A stretch of DNA of 64,000 nucleotides from Tulasnella sp. 424 (taxonomy: Eukaryota > Basidiomycota > Agaricomycetes > Cantharellales > Tulasnellaceae), in NCBI GenBank assembly GCA_019633425.1, contig WSUB01000001.1, positions 682,001 to 746,000 on the forward strand, written 5' to 3'. The position numbers and the translations under genes are program-made. Shown piece by piece: positions 1 to 11,811 of the stretch (its first letter is position 1; each line of letters opens with the position of its first letter). The notes below the pieces were generated by a model. The model did not search any database, was not told where the DNA came from, and was given only the letters and a program-made list of their open reading frames with translations.

Positions 1-741
1 GCTTTTGGATCCGATTTGAGGCTGGTCCGACCCAGCTTTGCTCAACTCCGCGTCGAGGAAACCCCTCGCAAGCGTCTCCGCTCCTTTCGATGTCGAGTCG
101 ACCTCTGTTACCATCTTGTAGTCCGGGAAAATTAAGACAGTTTCCTTCGAAGCATCCTCTGACGTCGTGCGGTGGGAGCCGTTGATGACGCTGAGTCGAG
201 TGGCGGAGTCAGAGTTGAAGACTCCGGGAACCTTGGGTCCGTTTGAGCTGGAGGAGGACTTGTGCCCTGAGATGGACAGGTCGTTGAGATTTGCCGCTAG
301 TGTTCCGCGAGCCTCGGTTACCTCGCGCTCCCAATCAGACTTGCCGGTCGAGATAACCACCTGCATGGAGAAAGCGTTCAGCCTTTCCCTCGCACGAGAC
401 ACACAGAGCTCGCAGCGATATTATTTACCTGCCGGAAGTAGGGTTTTACGGCACCAAGCATGTCCGACGTATGGTCGATGAGCATCTGTGAAGGCCATTC
501 TTCATGACGGTATTCGTGCTCATCGCAGGGATTGGGGCATTCACGACACGGATCGGAGGTGACTGGAATGCTAGCGCTATCTAGCTTTGCGACCAAGTTG
601 TCAACAGGTGGTGCTGGTTTCACGACTGCAAAGACGTTGTTTTTGGATGCGTTTATCTGATAAAAATAATCAGCAGTCGGAACTATAAGAGAATCCGAGG
701 ATGCTATGCGGGCTCACGAAGCTCTTGACGGTGTCCATCAT
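1..741 (-). CDS. Apd1-like sucrase/ferredoxin-like protein (3' end cut by window edge)
   Basis: Partial gene; the C-terminal part lies left of the window. Exons read 741-718, 656-429 and 360 to the edge, with GT-AG introns 657-717 (61 nt) and 361-428 (68 nt), all in phase. The protein starts MMDTVKSF. It then shows the family N-terminal signature: a Cys-rich DPCRECPNPCDEH segment, MLGAVKPYFRQ, and VVISTGKSDWEREVTEARG directly across the second intron. This is the Apd1/Aim32 thioredoxin-like ferredoxin family. Members bind an Fe-S cluster through C-terminal Cys/His residues, which are not visible here. Yeast Apd1 is linked to redox control and actin patches; the role in this fungus is inferred from family only. 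A stretch rich in Ser follows the conserved core and is probably a linker. The start at 741 needs the first small exon; the only unspliced alternative is a GTG at 623, which is unlikely in a eukaryote. Confidence 0.8.
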
Positions 742-794
742 GGAAGAGGGGTGTTGAGTGCTGAAGATCTCGACGCCAAGCTAGAATGGCTAAT

Positions 795-802
795 TATATA
801 AT
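795..802 (-). promoter_or_regulatory. TATA box upstream of the Apd1-like gene
   Basis: On the minus strand the sequence reads TATATAAT about 55 nt upstream of the ATG at 741. This spacing suits a short leader. Inferred from sequence and position only. Confidence 0.4.
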
Positions 803-1394
803 GGGTGGAATATGGTTGGGGGAAGCTTTGCCGGAAAAATTCTATGTGTGAATCCACACACCCGAGGAGACATGAGGACCCAATTATCTGATAAACCCTT
901 TTACCGGTCCCGCAATCTGAGGTATCTGATAAACCACGCGCCCAGTGCGCAGTAAAAAGTTCCCGTTTTTGGTCAACATTCCTGCCGAAAACAAGTTCCG
1001 GAAACGCGTGGCCCAACGGCAGTGACTAAGCCTGGGAACAGCACGGGCCGTACAAGTCAGCACAAGTGACACATTTCCATTAAAAGACGTACTCATTCGA
1101 CTCACGAGGATTCCCAGAACCAAATCACATTGGGGTATATACAGACAGGGTTGAGACATGCATAGTACATCCGAAGCCGTGCAATCACAGAACGCGCAAT
1201 GCTGCGTACGTAAACAGACAGAGGTAGTATCATAAGCGGATTGACAGAGAATGTTGAACATAGGTAACATGACAATGATAGTACACAAATTATAATTACC
1301 ACAGAATCCATTCCAGCACAAGAGAAACGTACCGACCATCTAGGTGGAAGGGATGCAAACCCAGCCATGAACGGAATGAGCAAATGGGACCGCT
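803..1394. other. Intergenic, Apd1-like promoter side and kinesin 3' side
   Basis: About 600 bases between the promoter of the Apd1-like gene and the kinesin stop codon. Only short, overlapping open frames without family resemblance occur, on both strands. I see no RNA gene or repeat. Confidence 0.5.
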
Positions 1395-4300
1395 TCATTT
1401 CCAAGACGCTTTCTTGGACCCATCACCAGGTGAGCCAACAATCGGAGCCAATCTCACGGACAGCGAAGGCCGCCATGGACGCTTCGCATGCACCGCTGCC
1501 GAGGAAGATGAGCTTGCCAATGAGCCTCGAGCAATGTTCAGGGCCGATAAGCGTCTAGCCTTCTTCATGGGTGACTTCATGTCGGCCACAGCTTGTCTAG
1601 CCGAAACATTCCCGCCACCGCTCTTGGGAGAGAGCTGTGGAATCTGGCTGGACCGACGGCGAGGTTTTCCAATACGAACCGGTCCCACGTTGGACAATCG
1701 TTTCTTCCGAGCGGAGCCCGGAACCCTCACTGGGGCAACAGACGACGACACCTTAGAAGCGGGCGGCGGCGTGGTGTCGCGTCGCCTCTTTGGAGCACCG
1801 GAACCCGCGGATTCTGGACGATTGCCTCGTTCTCCCAGGGGTGTAGATGTACGCTGGCCACCTGCCCGCACGGGGCTCTGAAGAGATTCGTTCTCAACCT
1901 CTGTGAGAGCACCCAGTGTTGGTGCCAACCGTCCACGAGCTTTACGAACTGGAGGTGCAGCGAATACGACTTTCGGTGCAGTTGGCGCCGCAACGGTCGA
2001 ATCGGATGCCGTCGACGAGCTGGCCACCGAGACGTTGAAACTATCCTCTGTTCGGCTGTTAGGTTCGTCCTCCCAGTCCATCTCAGACCCGGACGCTGTT
2101 GTAGAGGCTCGCGACTCGGCTCGAGCTGGTTGAGCTCCTCCATCATCCAGATCGCCTTCGCCGGCCTGGTCCTTCCACCGCAAAGCCTTCTTTTCGACTG
2201 GTTTCGCAGCAGCAGCCGCCGCCTCTTGGACGAACAGTTTTTGAGGTTGGATCAAGCTCTTCCTCAATGCGGATGGTCGGCGTGGTGAGCGATGGCGACG
2301 AGCAGGAGAAGGTGCAACTGGCGCCACAGTTGATGACCGACGGCGCACTCGTCCTGCAGGCGCGTGGCCAGAGAGGGACGATGATCGACGAGGCGCTACG
2401 GGACGCGATACGTGACCCCCGAAAGTGTACAGGGAGGAAGATTTGCCAGCAGCGATGGCGGCCGTCGACTGGCCCAGCAACTCCTCGAACGTCTTGTCAT
2501 TCGACTCGGCAATCTTCGTCAGCGAAGCCATGACAGCCTGGACAATTTGACTGGTTGGGTCGGCGGTGCCGAGTTCTTCAGCAGTAGCCTGAAGGGCGAG
2601 GCCACCATCCCTCATCATGACTGTGCACCTCGCGAGCATCCCAACGAGGTTGGAAATCATAACCGCTTGGTGTCCAACCGTTTCCTGCAACACCGTCTCC
2701 CTCGCTTGGACTTTGACCTGATCCAACTCTGTCTTCCTCAGCTTGACATCCGTCTTGATCGTATCCAACATTACGTCGTCCAGACGGTCGGACCTCCTTT
2801 CTGTTACCGCGCGCAGCATAGCGTCGAAGAGGGAGTTGGCGTTGCTGGCACGGGCCAGTCGCTGGTTGACGGTTGAATCCTTTCGGAGGGTCGCCTCGTC
2901 AGAAGCCGATAGACTTTGCAACATGACTCTCTCTGCCTCGAGGTCCGTAGGCAGGGGGCTCTCAGCTGCTTGAGCATCGAGTTGCCCAAGTCGGACTCGA
3001 GTAGCATCCAACCTGGCTTTCGCGGCAGTGATGTTCGCCTCGCAAACTCCTCCCTCGATGGCAGACGGTCTGTTGTTTTCGGTCTTCAACTGAATGTCCG
3101 CCCTAACGCGGTCCATCTCTGACTTGGCTTCAGCCTTCTTGCGCTGCGCCGCATCGCTCTCCACCCCGATCTTTCCAGCCAACTTGGCCTTGAGTTCGGC
3201 CACCTCGCAGTTCAGGCGGTTGATCGCTTCGACATATTGAGCGACGTGACGGTTTACGTTGATGAAATTGCGAGACACCTTGGTCTTGATTTCTTTGGCC
3301 CGATTGGCATACTTGAGCGTGTTTTGGGTATCGTCGTAGTGTACAGAGGTGGGTGCGACGCATACGATCATGACCGTCTTGCAGTTACCACCGAGGGAGA
3401 ATTTGAGGAGGCGGGTTAGCTTGCTATTCCGATAAGGAACGTGTCTTGTGCGATTTCCAGACTCGCAGAGGGCGTTGATACAGTTGCCCAAGGCGAGCAG
3501 GGATTTGTTGATGTTGGCGCCTTCCACCATGCGCTCGCCCATGTTCTTGGTTGCACTAGCACGTTCACTCCCGGCCAAGTCGATGATGGAAAGAGTTGCC
3601 ATGGTTCGTTCCTCGGTCGTCGATGCAGTGCGAGGGGTTTGGGCGACGTTGATTTGGAGAACGGCATGAGAGCGAGATGATGTTGCGTTCGCGTGGGTAG
3701 CTGACTGCGTACGGCGCGTGTTGCCCAACAGAACCATCTCCTTCACCTCGTCTGCATCCTTCGGGCGAAGTTCGGTAAGGTTGGCGACAATAATCCGGTT
3801 GGACTTGTCTTCTCTCATTTGAAGGCCTCCTCGAGGCTGGGGCATTGAACCATCGACGAGAAGGTCACGGATCTCCTCGTTGTAGATCTCAAGGAAGTTA
3901 AGCGAAACCTCTACAAGCATTTCGTCCCTCTTCTCCTCGATCTTGGCGAAAAGGTCTGCCATGGTGAGGTAGATAATTCCTGGGTCCGTTTCTGTACCAC
4001 TGATCGTGTGCGTTTTCCCGCATCCGGTAGCCTAGACATCAAATCGAGTTGCTGTCGTTGGTCTAAAAGTACGTACAAGAGGGTGGGGGCAAGCTAAACT
4101 CACCCCATACGCGAATACGGTGGCATTAAAACCATTCAACAAGCCGTCTAGAAGCGGTTTGGTCGTGTTCTCGAATACGTCTATTTGACGAGCGTGCTCG
4201 TCGAAAACGCGGTCGAAGGTATAGCGTTGGTCTTTGTATCGCTTCGCCCCAGGCGGCAAGAAGCCCCTCTGCTCGAAAGCGCGTGAAACGTCGGGATCCT

Positions 4301-4563
4301 TGGGGTCAAAGATGAGAACGTGATCATCCATCACTTGAACGACTGGTCGTAGGCTTTTGTTGACTGCCTTTCGGGGAGAGGCAAGGTTGCCCTCTCCAAT
4401 GTATATAGTCTCATTCCAACTAGGGGGCTCAGGCAGTCGCTCTTGCTCCCATGATGTTGGTGGTCGCACGCGCACTAGGTTAAGAACACTATGAGGATCA
4501 ATCATGGATGCCGGAGGGGGACGTTAACGAACCGGCGACCGTTATTGATGCAGATTGTGACAT
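1395..4563 (-). CDS. Kinesin-8 motor protein (Kip3/KIF18 type)
   Basis: Plus-end-directed, microtubule-depolymerising mitotic kinesin of about 1012 residues. Exons: 4563-4533, 4474-4104 and 4031-1395; introns 4475-4532 (58 nt) and 4032-4103 (72 nt). The first tiny exon gives MSQSASITVAV, which joins VRVRPPTSW and restores the first beta strand of the motor. An unspliced ATG at 4505 would break it. The P-loop GATGCGKTHT spans the second intron junction. Switch I NATSSRSH, switch II DLAGSE and the neck VNRHVAQYVEAINRLNCEVAELK-like coiled segment (split here: VNRHVAQYVEAI, then NRLNCEVAELK) fit kinesin-8. The C-terminal third is basic, Ser/Pro/Arg-rich and disordered, as expected of the microtubule-binding tail of this family. 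It shares the 665-base upstream region with the divergent SSADH gene. Family assignment is strong; function in this species is inferred. Confidence 0.93.
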
Positions 4564-5228
4564 GAACTGATGATGTTGAGACCAGTTTTGGTGGAAGTTC
4601 GCTTAGTTTATTGTGCCCCTAGATATGATGCTGGCAGTCTTGGGGTATCCAGGTACGGGGAAAGGATATTCTAGTGGAGTTAGAGCGAGTGTAGGAGTGC
4701 AATGGAGGGAAAGGGAGGGGAGGGCGAGGTGGTTGAGAGAGAGAGAGAGAGAGAGCGTGTTTGGTTCAAACGACGCGGTTCGAGAGAGACGAGCGACGCA
4801 TCACGTGCTCCCGAGTTGTGGCACTTGGTGCTGAACATGGGCTTACGACGAGAGCACCTGAGCTGCAAGTGGTTTCCGAAGTCCAAATTACTAGCCAGAC
4901 TCAATATTTCCAGCTGTCATCTAATGAGTGCTGTTCATTGTCATGAAAGATTAGTACAGACGAATCGAACACATCCATGGCGCCCACTGAGGAAAACTCT
5001 CTCAAACCAAAGTTACATAGACGATGAACGCGCTCACATATTTACACACGCCAACTGATGCTTCCGGTGTTTGATCGAGACCGTCAAGCAATCTCAGGGC
5101 AGGGCAGTCAACGATCCTTTGCCGGCCATCGGCGAAGTTTGCGGTCCGGCTGACCTTGCCGCCTGATGATGGTGCGGTTCCCACTGTCCGAACGGCAGCC
5201 CGTCCTCTTCCATCAACCATCAAGGCAA
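4564..5228. other. Divergent promoter region kinesin-8 / SSADH
   Basis: Shared upstream region of two divergent genes. It contains the GA microsatellite annotated separately and no convincing coding sequence. A minor in-frame ATG at 5166 could lengthen the SSADH N terminus. Confidence 0.5.
4735..4755 (+). repeat. (GA)n microsatellite
   Basis: Uninterrupted GA dinucleotides of about ten units inside a longer purine-rich tract in the divergent kinesin/SSADH promoter region. Simple repeat, directly visible. Confidence 0.85.
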
Positions 5229-7455
5229 ATGCTTCGAGTACTACGATCGGCACCTCAAGCTAGCTTCCATGGCCCTAGGGCACTAGCACTGGCTCGACTA
5301 GCTAGTTCCTTATCCGGAGCAGTGAGTGTTGGTGTTCGTTCTGTCGGTGGTCGATGGATCTGAACCCCGCATCCCGGAACAGTTCGCATCTCTGAAGGAC
5401 CCTTCTCTAATACGCCAAGACGCGTTTATTGACGGAAAATGGGTCTCGCCAAAGGGGGATGCTGTTATAAAAGTGACAAGTAAGTATTGATGACGTCCGT
5501 ATTTGCTCTCATTCTGGCTCAATCGTTGTGGTCCTTTTATAGATCCTGCCACCACTGAAGTGCTTGGGACGGTCCCGGATCTTGGCATCGAAGAAACACG
5601 AGCCGCGATAGATGCCGCCGGGATTGCATTCAAGTCTTGGTCGAAGACCACGGCCAAAGTGGGTGAACGGGCGTCTGACGTCGTTACGACGTCTTTGCTG
5701 ACCAATTCCCTGAACTCCAATTTTGGCAGCAACGCCACGACATCCTCAAGAAATTCTATGACCTCATGTTGGAGAACACCGAGGACTTGAGTCGCATCAT
5801 CACGTTAGAAAACGGCAAGACCCTGGCCGAAGCCAAGGTGGGTGGGTGCAGTGCTCAAACACCTCCCGCGCGTACTGAGATTTCGTCGATCTTGCAAACA
5901 GGGTGAGCACCTCTACTCCGCGTCTTTCCTCGAATGGTTTGCAGAGGAAGCAGTGAGGGTATACGGAGGTAAGGCTCGTTTACTGAATACGTGACAAGGC
6001 TGTTAAACCATGTTTCTTGTAGAGGTCATTCCGTCACCATTCCCGGACATCCGAAACGTTACAATCAAACAGCCAGTTGGTGGGTCGGTCCTCCTTGCGT
6101 ATTCATCGTTTCGAAGACACTAAAGGAATACCACTAGGCGTCTGCTCGTTATTAACACCCTGGTGAGTTTGCGATGCGTCGGGGATATAGAACAACGATG
6201 GAGTCTAACGACCCATTCTGGTGCCTTCAGGAACTTCCCTTCGGCCATGATTAGTGAGTACATCGAAATATTATCACCCGCTCAAGGTTCTGATGATGAG
6301 TATTAGCGCGAAAGCTCGCTCCAGCGCTGGCAGCAGGCTGTACTGTCGTCATCAAACCTCCAGCTGAGACGCCATTCTCTGCCCTCGCATTAATAGAGGT
6401 ACATAAGATGGGATTCCTTTTCTTCGTTGCCGCCAAATCTAACCGATACATCGCAACTCAGCTTGCAAACCGCGCAGGCGTGCCACCAGGCGTGATCAAC
6501 GTCATCACGACAGACAAGAACGTAAAGGAGGTCGGGGACGAGCTGGCGCAGAATAAAGTCGTGAAGAAAGTATCGTTCACAGGGTCCACAAACGTCGCAA
6601 AGCTTTTGATGCAGCGTGCATCATCAACATTGAAGAAGTAGGAATTGGGAATTTCGCTCGGGTACTCTTAACTCATCTCTCCATTTAGGGTCTCGCTGGA
6701 AGCCGGGGGCAATTCGCCGTTCATTGTCTTCGATGATGCAGACATCGACAAAGCTGTCGAGGGAGCCATTGCTTCCAAGTTCCGCGCCTCGGGTCAAACT
6801 GTGAGGGCTAGTAAATACTGCTTTCAACTGAAGTGCTGACGGTTCTGTCGGGCAGTGCGTTTGCGCGAACCGTATCTACGTTCAATCCTCCATCTACGCC
6901 GAATTCGCTTCTCGTCTCGCCGACAAAGTGGACAAGTTCAAGATCGGCAACGGTCTAGATGAAGGAGTCACTCACGGGCCGCTAATCCACGACCGCGCAA
7001 TCGAAAAAGTTCAACGTCACGTCGAAGACGCTCTCTCGAAGGGCGCAGAAATCCTAGTCGGTGGCAAACGCGCAACCGAGCTCCCTGGTTCTTTCTTCCA
7101 GCCGACAGTTCTTTCCAACGTGTCGAACGATACTCTGATCATGGACGAGGAAACATTCGGACCCGTCGCGGCTCTTATCAAGTTTGAGACGGAGAACGAA
7201 GTTATCGACATCTGCAATTCTTCAGACGTTGGATTGGCTGGGTATTTCTTCTCAAGGGATGTGGGGAGAGTTTGGAAGGTTGCGGAGGCGTTGGAGCTCG
7301 GAATGATCGGCGTGAATACCGGTTTGATCAGCCAGGCGTGCATTCCGTTCGGTGGAGTGAAGGAGAGTGGGCTGGGCAGGGAGGGTGGCCCTCACGGTAT
7401 CGACGAATACATGGAGACCAAGTTCATCGCATTCGGCGGACTAGCTGGAAAATAG
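5229..7455 (+). CDS. Succinate-semialdehyde dehydrogenase, mitochondrial (aldehyde dehydrogenase family)
   Basis: NAD(P)-dependent oxidation of succinate semialdehyde to succinate, the last step of the GABA shunt. At least ten exons, the first 5229-5321 encoding [15 protein letters not shown], an Arg/Ser/Ala-rich presequence without acidic residues. The joined protein then gives [77 protein letters not shown] (general-base Glu), the catalytic GQTCVCANR, and the C-terminal [13 protein letters not shown] found in GabD/Uga2-type enzymes. Introns of 50-90 nt all begin GT and end AG. I chose the ATG at 5229 because it begins the presequence; an in-frame ATG at 5166 is possible. It converges with the FAH gene, leaving 64 bases. 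The SSADH subfamily rests on motif resemblance; a broader semialdehyde dehydrogenase cannot be excluded. Confidence 0.92.
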
Positions 7456-7519
7456 TAGCTCTAATCGCATGTACCTCAAACCAATCCTTTGGATAAATTG
7501 CTCTTCCTGTAAATCACTA

Positions 7520-8823
7520 CTACAACTTGGCCTTAAGCGGTCCCTCCTCCACCACAGGGTTCGCCAAAGTGCCTATGTGTTCTACCCAGACACGAACTTG
7601 ATCGCCGTCCTTGAGAAAGACTTTGGGGTTGGCAAACGCTCCGACACCTGGCATGAGGGATACACCGTGAAGTGAGACGAGCTGAACTTGGGATAGAGAG
7701 GGAGCGGGCTCTTACCCTTAGGCGTTCCTGTGTAAATTACTGTCCCGGCTTTCAAGGTGGTTCCTTGTGAGAGGTATGATACGAGCTTCGAGGCATCGAA
7801 CACGAGATTCCTGTTTACGACGATGTCAGCTGTTTGCGCTACTTCTGTTGCGGGTATTACGCACGACGTCGTTCCATCTTGTCTGACTCGCCCGTTCAGG
7901 ACGGTCTTAACGCCCAACTTGGTCGAGTCAATCGCTGATGCGGAAACTATGCATGGACCGAGCGGTGTTGTATCGTCAAAGCTCTTGCTGAAACCCCACT
8001 GTGTTACAGCTAGCTGGTGCTTTCGGAAGGAGACCTAATAACGGGTGACCTCAGCCTCAATGTGGTGCCAAGTCAAACGGAGAACCCACATCGTTCCCTG
8101 CGGTGAAGCCGAGCACATAGTCGATGGCTTTCTCGACTGGTACGTCCTTTGCATCCTTGCCGATCACCACCACGAGTTCGACTTCGTAATCCGGAACGAC
8201 CTCCTCTACGGGTTGGGCGACCCGAGGAATGACGATCGGTTCATTAGGACCAATGATCACGGAGGTAGGCTTGTAGAAAAGATTGGGTCGACTGCACGCC
8301 ACACGTGAATCATTAGAATCCGAAATCTTTGCGCTTGTCAATGCTGTCGCAACTTACTCTGGGAGGGGCATCTTGGCTTCGGCCTGTCGCACCAACTGTA
8401 AGCCAAGTCCTGTGGGCAAGCCGAGCATGACGTACCGCATGATCTGTGTAGTTCAGGCCAATGCAGCGAACAATCCCTATTTCTTCTCTTGTCAGAGGCG
8501 ACAAGAGCTTTGACACTGTCAACCGCCTTTGGGTAAGTCTGGCATTGGGATCCAAGGCTGAAGTGCCAGCAATTTCTTGGACAACGACTTTGGAGCCCCT
8601 GAGAACCTCAAGTCCCACTATTACACGCGTGTCAGAGTGATTATGCAAGTTGGAATTGTGATGCCATTCACCGTCAAGCTTGAGGTCGACCGGCTGCCCC
8701 AAATGGACTTTTCCAGTCTCGAGAGCTTTGAACCTTACAAGTTTTGTCCAAGCCTGGTTGGATCTCTGTCAGTTAGCGTGTATGCCTTCAGTAGCACTAT
8801 AGCCTTGTTGGTCTTACGGGCAT
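7520..8823 (-). CDS. Fumarylacetoacetate hydrolase (FAH) family protein, FAHD1-like
   Basis: Metal-dependent C-C bond hydrolase fold. Family members act as acylpyruvases, oxaloacetate decarboxylases or hydroxymuconate isomerases; the substrate cannot be read from sequence. The ATG at 8823 lies on a six-base exon (8823-8818, ATG CCC), followed by an intron 8754-8817; exon 2 begins [19 protein letters not shown]. Later exons give [10 protein letters not shown], a micro-exon [27 protein letters not shown], then the core [17 protein letters not shown] and [12 protein letters not shown] with metal-binding acidic residues. [11 protein letters not shown] closes the active-site region, and the protein ends [13 protein letters not shown]. 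Small exons and introns make the single-frame ORFs look broken; joined, the frame is continuous. It is convergent with SSADH and about 235 bases downstream of the CnxE stop side. Confident on family, open on substrate. Confidence 0.9.
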
Positions 8824-9058
8824 CGTCTATTGCGTTCTTGGGTGGGAGAAGTGGAGGACGTGGAGGAAATTTCCCCGGGCCGGTCACACCGGCCGAAGGA
8901 AGCCCTGATTACCAACACCAAGCCGAAGTGTCTATTTCAACGACAAAGTTGGGAGAGCAGAACTTGATTCTATTCAGAGGGGATACATGTGGGCGAGGAA
9001 ACCCTTTTCAGATTTGTTCAACAAATTTCAGTGCAAAATGACACGCTTTTGGTCGGTC

Positions 9059-11657
9059 TCAAACGCGAAGTTCGCCGACCAGGACAGCTTCAGCGTACGA
9101 TCCTTTGGAAAGCTTTGTCTTTTCGGCAGTTTTCGAAGGGAGCGCAACGAAGGCGTTTGCGCCTGCAAGACTTGCCACTCGGCTAGATCGCTGACCTCCA
9201 GTCGAGAAGGCTTCCAGTCCTGAGGACGTGCACTTTACGACGACCCGGTGGAATTCTGGTCTGGGGTCCAGCGGCATATCATCACGGAGCTGAAATGCAA
9301 GTGGTTAGCAGAACAAAAGGGCTGCAGTAAATATCGGAACACAGACCAAAACTTTTGCTCTCGGTAAGCAACACCGACTTTCCGGGTAGCCGCCTAACTT
9401 TCGTAGAGCAGGCACCACGAACACCCAGAACATGACCAGAGCGCTGGCAGGGTTTCCTGGAAGAGCAAATATGTACTTGTTTCGGTCCACACTGTCCGTC
9501 GATGACCTTAAACTCGGGACCGTCGCGAAGGTGGTAGGTTTCCCTAGAACATCTATTCAGTCACAAGAGGGCGGCCGATTGCTGCACACGAACCAGGTTT
9601 AATGGCCACCCGTCCGAAATGAATTTTGCCATTCAAGTTGCGTTCGATTAGGGGTTTAAGAAGGTCCGTTGCACCCATTGATGTACCTCCCGTGGTTATG
9701 AGCAGGTCCGCCTTCTCTAAACCCTCCTTCAGCGGCTTCAAGTGGGCATCGACTCTGACATGTACTGATTTAATATCAGCTTGGAAGGAAACGAAAGACC
9801 TACTCACGTGTCAGGGGCAATCCCTAAATCGATAACTTCGTACCCTAGGCCTTCAAGGGCCGCTTGCAGGCTGGGTCGATTCGTGTCATATATGCCAGTC
9901 CATTGCTCCGCTGACTCGGAAGGCAGTCGAGCGCTTTCAGCAGCATGCACGTCGACAAGCTCGTTCCCGGTACTCAAAATCGCGACGACCGGTTTCCGAA
10001 TCACCTTTACCTGCACATGTCAAAGTTAAAAGGTGTTGGATCCAACAGTCTTTGCAGCTCCACGTACTTTGTGTTGCCCGACAAAAGCGAGGGTGCCTAT
10101 TTCGCCTCCAATCGACCCTACGAGCTCGCCTTTTTCACAAACCCTTTCCCCCGTTTTGACATCTGAACCTGGTTTCCTGATATTTTCTCCAGGCTCTACG
10201 GATGCTAAAGTCCTCACAGTCTCTTCATCAACGTCTTGGCCATGACCTTCCTTTCTTGTGGATTCTAACTGAGTGTCCTCAACCATAATGACAGCATCCA
10301 AGCCGACTGGGATGGGGCCTCCAGTATTGACGCGCATGATGGTCCCTGGAGGGAGCTCTTGGGTCAAGGAGTGAGTGGCAGGGGTCACGACCCGATAGGT
10401 TCCTGGACCTTGATTTGAGCGAATGGCATAGCCGTCTACATTGGTAGTGAACGTGTTCGGGACATCGTGTCTGGCGAAAACGTCTTCGGCCAAGACGTGT
10501 CCGGACAACTTGCTGTTGACCTGGTGCCAAATTGGGTAAGAACACGATGTCCATATTAGACTAGCAGCATACGCTAACCTTCAGAGCCACCACTTCCAAA
10601 GGCCGGCACTCATGGAGGACAATGTTCACGGCATCTTCGAAGGAAATCATGGGGTATGGGGAAACCCGATGTCGGGCCGTAACTGTAACTCGAACGTCAA
10701 TCAACTCGTTACCTTGGAAAAGCCATGCACCTCACCTGGAGCAGTCGGATCATGGGACAGATGTTGCTGTCCCGTACGAGGAACAGGAGCTACGTGGTCG
10801 TGTCGGCCACAGCCATGGCTATGATGATGCAACACGTGGGGGTCGTGCTGACGAGTTTCAGTAGTTGCAGCAGGGACCGGTCGTATTGGTTCATCTTCTC
10901 TGTGCCGGACATGAATCGGCTCATCCGGACTATGCACAACATGGACCGGAGTGGAAGTGGGACCTTGTTCCCCCGCATGCCGGTCATGATGAACTTTGGC
11001 TAGGGTCGGCAATCGTTCTGAAAGCCCAAGTTCTTCGTGCACCTGTCGGCCGTCGCTCCCTTGGAGTAAGTCCAATGCATGCTGAACTACCTTCAAGACT
11101 TCAGGGCTCAGATTCTCCTTGACTGCTTTGGGGCTTCCGGGTAGTGTCAACACTAATGTTCGCTCAACCATTCCAGCAACAGGCCGCGATAGAGCGGCCA
11201 AGGGGGTGTGTTGAATTGATTGGGACATGATGAGGTGAACCAGCCCAGGCGCTGGCCGTTCGATGAGGGGTGATATGGCCTGTATGGCCAAAGTTGATCG
11301 TAGGTCGTAAGCTCTAGTAAATGGAAGACATTTGGTATACCTCGGGAGTGCAATCCCTGATCCCGAACCCAGTGCCCCCAGTTGTTAGTATCCAGTCGAC
11401 TTCGCGGGACTGGGCAGCATCCTGCACCCAGTTGCGTATAGCACTTTGGTCATCAGGTACGATATTAGTCTTGCTGATTTCAAATCGTCCACTGAGGCTC
11501 TTTTGTAGCAATTCGCAAATGAGAGGTCCCGACCGATCGGTTGATGAATCGTTTGCTGCAGTGTCGCTTACTGGATACATGGCATCCATATAAACTATCC
11601 AAAGATAATCGCTCAAGGCAACGACTCACCTGTCAGAACACCAACTCGGTATGGCAT
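9059..11657 (-). CDS. cnxE: Molybdenum cofactor biosynthesis protein CnxE/gephyrin-like (MogA-MoeA fusion)
   Basis: Bifunctional enzyme that adenylylates molybdopterin (MogA/G domain) and inserts molybdate (MoeA/E domain) in the cytosol, supplying Moco for nitrate reductase and related enzymes. First exon 11657-11630 encodes MPYRVGVLT; exon 2 starts at 11570 with [16 protein letters not shown], the MogA N terminus. [19 protein letters not shown] joins [13 protein letters not shown] over the intron 11281-11340. The domain order MogA then MoeA matches animal gephyrin, not plant Cnx1. The linker near 10800-10870 is unusually His-rich ([18 protein letters not shown]). The MoeA part shows [61 protein letters not shown] and the late [21 protein letters not shown]-terminal domain IV ends VGELRV. 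One donor (GTCTGT, near 9347) is weak, so that junction is less certain than the rest. Confidence 0.93.
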
Positions 11658-11811
11658 TGTCGTGGACGACTAGTGGTGATACTCCTACCTGGTATGTGGG
11701 AATTTATCCGAAGTTGAGTCGAATGTAGTGACGTATCGCGCAAACAAAGCCCACTTGAACTTGGTGTGCAAATGAAGAGAAACCCGTGTATAGAGTCTAG
11801 ATAAATAAGCA

